From Actinoplanes subtropicus (GTDB taxonomy: Bacteria; Actinomycetota; Actinomycetes; Mycobacteriales; Micromonosporaceae): a stretch of 64,000 nucleotides of DNA. The position numbers and the translations under genes were made by a program. The notes beneath the pieces were generated by a model. It worked only from the letters and a program-made list of their open reading frames with translations, did not search any database and had not been told where the DNA came from. Shown here one piece after another: positions 61,558 through 64,000 of this stretch; the stretch's first letter is position 1, and each line of letters opens with the position of its first letter. The stretch lies in assembly GCF_000721705.1 (NCBI RefSeq), contig NZ_JOJL01000031.1, positions 109,109 to 173,108 on the forward strand, written 5' to 3'.

Positions 61558-62814
61558 GTGAAAATCGCAGTCATCGGCGGCGGGTCGACGTACACGCCGG
61601 AGCTCGTGGATGGCTTCGCGCGGCTCGGCTCGATGGTCGACGAACTGGTCCTGATCGACCCCGCCGCCGAGCGGCTGGAGATCGTCGGAGCGTTCTCGGC
61701 CCGGATCTTCAACCACCACGGCCACCCGGGCAAGGTCACCTGGACCACCGACCTCGACGCGGGCGTGACCGATGTGGACGCCGCGGTGATCCAGCTGCGG
61801 GTCGGCGGGCAGAACGCGCGGATCAGCGACGAGACGTTCCCGCTCGAGTGCGGCTGCGTCGGGCAGGAGACGACCGGTGCGGGCGGGCTCGGCAAGGCGC
61901 TGCGCACGGTGCCGGTGGTGCTCGACGTCGCCGACCGGATCCGTCGGCGGGCCAAGCCGGGCGCCTGGATCGTCGACTTCACCAACCCGGTCGGCATCGT
62001 CACCCGGGCGCTGCTCGACGCCGGGCACAAGGCGGTCGGCCTGTGCAACGTGGCGATCGGCTTCCAGCGCCGGTTCGCCTCCTACCTGGGCGTCGACCCG
62101 TCCTCCGTCGTACTCGATCATGTGGGGTTGAACCACCTGACGTGGGAGCGGGCCGCCTACGTGGACGGCGTTGATCGGCTCCCCTCGCTCCTTTCCGACC
62201 ACTTATCCGAGATATCGGACATGGTGGACGTGCCGACGGAGATCGTCTCCATGCTCGGCAACGTCCCGTCCTACTACTTGTCGTACTTCTACAACCACGA
62301 CAAGCACGTACGGGCGTCGATCGGCGCCCCGACGCGGGGCCAGCGCGTCGCCGAGATCGAGGCCACGCTGCTGGAGATGTACCGGGACGTGACGCTCACC
62401 GAGAAGCCGGCGCTGCTCGGCGAGCGCGGCGGCGCCTTCTACTCCGAGGCCGCCGTCGGCCTGCTCGCCTCGCTGTACGGCCACGACGACACGTCCGTCC
62501 ACAGTGTCAACGTGCGGAACAACGGCCTGCTGCCATTCCTCCCGGCCGAGGCGGTGATCGAGGTCTCGGCCCGGGCGGGCCTCGAGGGCCCGGCGCCGTT
62601 GCCGGTCACCCCGGTCACGCCCGACCTGGCCGGGCTGATCACCCACGTCTGGGGGTACGAGGAGTACGCGCTGGACGCCGCCCTGCGGGGTGGCCGCGAT
62701 CGCGTCTACCGGGCCCTGCTCGCGCATCCGCTGATCGGCCAGCACGAATACGCCGACGCCCTGGCCGACAAGCTCATCGCGGCCGGCCGGGACCACCTCG
62801 CGTGGGCCCGATGA
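61558..62814 (+). CDS. Glycoside hydrolase family 4, 6-phospho-beta-glucosidase-like
   Basis: A 418-residue NAD+- and Mn2+-dependent glycosidase. N-terminal NAD motif VIGGGSTYTPELVDGF, VIQLRVGGQNARISDETFP, the FTNPVG motif, metal-site Cys in LCNVAIGFQ and His in GLNHLTW match the GH4 6-phospho-beta-glucosidase branch. GTG 61558. It is in a four-base overlap with the kinase, which may provide its phosphorylated substrate. Confidence 0.93.
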   Translation: MKIAVIGGGSTYTPELVDGFARLGSMVDELVLIDPAAERLEIVGAFSARIFNHHGHPGKVTWTTDLDAGVTDVDAAVIQLRVGGQNARISDETFPLECGCVGQETTGAGGLGKALRTVPVVLDVADRIRRRAKPGAWIVDFTNPVGIVTRALLDAGHKAVGLCNVAIGFQRRFASYLGVDPSSVVLDHVGLNHLTWERAAYVDGVDRLPSLLSDHLSEISDMVDVPTEIVSMLGNVPSYYLSYFYNHDKHVRASIGAPTRGQRVAEIEATLLEMYRDVTLTEKPALLGERGGAFYSEAAVGLLASLYGHDDTSVHSVNVRNNGLLPFLPAEAVIEVSARAGLEGPAPLPVTPVTPDLAGLITHVWGYEEYALDAALRGGRDRVYRALLAHPLIGQHEYADALADKLIAAGRDHLAWAR

Positions 62815-63827
62815 GAGCGCTCTACCTGGCGATCGACGGCGGCAACTCGAAGACCGACGTGCTGCTCGGCGACGAGTCCGGGCAGATCCTCGGGTTCGTC
62901 CGCGGCGGCACGTCGTCGCCGCACAACGTCGGCCTGCCGGGCGCCGTCGCGGTGCTCGGCCAGCTGATCCGGGCCGTGCACGCGGACGCCGGCCTGCCGC
63001 TCGGCGCCCCGATCGAGGCGGTCGCCGCCTACCTCTCGGGCGCCGACCTGCCGATCGAGGTGGCCCGGCTGGAGCACGCGATCGCGGCGGAGAACTGGGC
63101 CCGCCGCACGATCGTCGACAACGACTGCTTCGCGATGCTGCGGGCCGGCACGGCGATGCCGGACGCGGTGACCGTGGTCTGCGGCGCCGGCACCAACTGC
63201 GTGGGCCGCGCCGCCGACGGGCGCACCGCCCGGTTCCTCGCGCTCGGCCCGATCACCGGCGACTGGGGCGGCGGGCACGACCTGGCCGACCACGCGCTAC
63301 GCGAGGCGGCCCGCGGCGAGGACGGCCGGGGCCGGCCGACCGCGCTGTCCCGGGCGGTGGCCGACCACTTCGGACTGCCCACGGTCGAGGCGGTCAGCAT
63401 CGCCCTGCACTTCGGCGACCTGCCGATGGAGCGGATCCACGAGCTGTCCCCGGTGCTGTTCGAGGTGGCCGCCACCGGCGACGAGGTGGCCTCGGCCCTG
63501 GTCGAGCGGCAGGCCGCCGAGATTCTGGCCCAGTACCGGGTGGCGGCCGGCCGGCTCGACCTGCTCGGCGGGCCGCACGCGCTGGTCCTGGGTGGCGGAG
63601 TGCTGCGGGCCCGGCACCCGCAACTCCACGACCAGGTGGTGGCTGGGGCGCTGGCGCTGTCGCCGCATGTGGAGGTCTCGGTTCTGGACGCGCCGCCGGT
63701 CGCGGGGGCGGCGCTGCTGGCCCTGGACGCCCTCGGCCTCAGCGCGGCGGCCGAGGCGGCCTTGCGGGCCGAGATCGCGGCGCGGCCGCCGGCGCTGGCG
63801 CGCTTGACCGAGCCGGTCCCCGACTGA
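62811..63827 (+). CDS. BadF/BadG-type ATPase, probable N-acetylglucosamine-type sugar kinase
   Basis: A 338-residue ASKHA-fold kinase. LAIDGGNSKTDVLLGDESG is the N-terminal phosphate motif; VVCGAGTNCVGRA and ITGDWGGGHDLADHAL match the GlcNAc-kinase branch of the BadF family. ATG 62811 overlaps the GH4 stop (ATGA). It probably phosphorylates the imported sugar before or after GH4 cleavage. Confidence 0.88.
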   Translation: MRALYLAIDGGNSKTDVLLGDESGQILGFVRGGTSSPHNVGLPGAVAVLGQLIRAVHADAGLPLGAPIEAVAAYLSGADLPIEVARLEHAIAAENWARRTIVDNDCFAMLRAGTAMPDAVTVVCGAGTNCVGRAADGRTARFLALGPITGDWGGGHDLADHALREAARGEDGRGRPTALSRAVADHFGLPTVEAVSIALHFGDLPMERIHELSPVLFEVAATGDEVASALVERQAAEILAQYRVAAGRLDLLGGPHALVLGGGVLRARHPQLHDQVVAGALALSPHVEVSVLDAPPVAGAALLALDALGLSAAAEAALRAEIAARPPALARLTEPVPD

Positions 63828-63837
63828 GCGACGCCCC

Positions 63838-63913
63838 CTTTGCTCTGCGCACCCATATGCACGAAAAACGAACGTCCCCTCGATTTCAGTGCGTATAGAT
63901 ACGCAGAGCAAAG
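63838..63913. repeat. 76-bp palindromic element after the kinase gene
   Basis: CTTTGCTCTGCG (63838-63849) and its exact complement CGCAGAGCAAAG (63902-63913) frame an imperfectly self-complementary interior (CCCATATGCAC with GTGCGTATAGA; GAAAAACGA with TCGATTTC). The whole forms one long hairpin ten bases after the kinase stop. It may act as terminator or be a dispersed palindromic repeat. Confidence 0.8.
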
Positions 63914-63934
63914 ACATCCCATGTGCTTAGGTTG

Positions 63935-64000
63935 TCAAGCGGCGGCTTGGTTGGGGTGGTGTGACCAGGCGGTGGTCTCGTTGTAGGGGGTGCCGGTTTT
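63935..64000 (-). CDS. C-terminal tail of an ORF running off the right edge, possibly a transposase
   Basis: Only 21 residues are visible before TGA at 63937-63935 (ending TTAWSHHPNQAAA). Composition and position beside a palindrome suggest the end of an insertion-sequence transposase, but no conserved motif lies in this fragment. It could equally be a chance frame. Confidence 0.3.
   Translation of the reverse strand, partial: KTGTPYNETTAWSHHPNQAAA

Overview
The window is very GC-rich, uses many GTG and TTG starts, and carries actinobacterial families (MsiK-type sugar ATPase, DUF3263, DUF4032, DUF2510/RDD, AfsR/SARP regulator, stand-alone HrcA/CIRCE-controlled groEL). It most likely comes from the chromosome of a filamentous actinomycete, probably Micromonosporaceae (Actinoplanes-like). 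The family placement is inference. There are no rRNA genes, CRISPR arrays or prophage genes. The only mobile-element hint is a possible transposase tail at the right edge.

Layout. 0-6.4 kb: the 5' part of glpD (minus strand) and a 1877-residue LPXTG-type surface protein with twelve Ig/cadherin-like repeats. 6.4-19 kb: groEL under two CIRCE operators, two GNAT genes, a threonine synthase-family gene behind an S-box (SAM-I) riboswitch, an ABC-2 permease with an unusual extracellular-hydrolase/ABC-ATPase fusion, and a Cdc48-like double AAA ATPase. 19-23 kb: a complete N-acetylglucosamine-to-fructose-6-phosphate operon (SIS deaminase/isomerase, ROK kinase, NagA) with a divergent DeoR regulator. 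23-39.7 kb: PAP2-like protein, trypsin-like protease, DUF4032 protein, RCK-pore-RCK ion channel, secreted protein, tRNA-Thr(UGU), msiK, PQQ-propeller protein, TetR/SnoaL pair, aminoglycoside-type acetyltransferase, LtrA, rlmB, cysS and class II fumarase. 39.7-43.6 kb: an AfsR/SARP regulator with a remnant of a second copy behind it, and a small secreted protein.

43.5-57 kb reads as a dispersed tyrosine/homogentisate catabolic region: aromatic-type aminotransferase, two RDD proteins, 4-hydroxyphenylpyruvate dioxygenase with a divergent Lrp/AsnC regulator, class I fumarase, then fumarylacetoacetase overlapping an uncharacterised gene, divergent from homogentisate dioxygenase. No maleylacetoacetate isomerase gene is recognisable, and the uncharacterised gene is a candidate for that step. 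57-63.8 kb: a ROK regulator, a three-gene sugar ABC importer without its own ATPase (MsiK at 29.4 kb is the natural partner), a GH4 family glycosidase and a BadF-type sugar kinase.

Sequence-level structures of note are two long palindromic intergenic elements (53.2 kb and 63.85 kb), paired 16-bp palindromic TetR operators, a 36-bp tandem repeat that lengthens the cytoplasmic tail of the LPXTG protein, and a hairpin around a GNAT start codon. Starts were chosen from ribosome-binding sites and family N-termini; where they are ambiguous this is stated.
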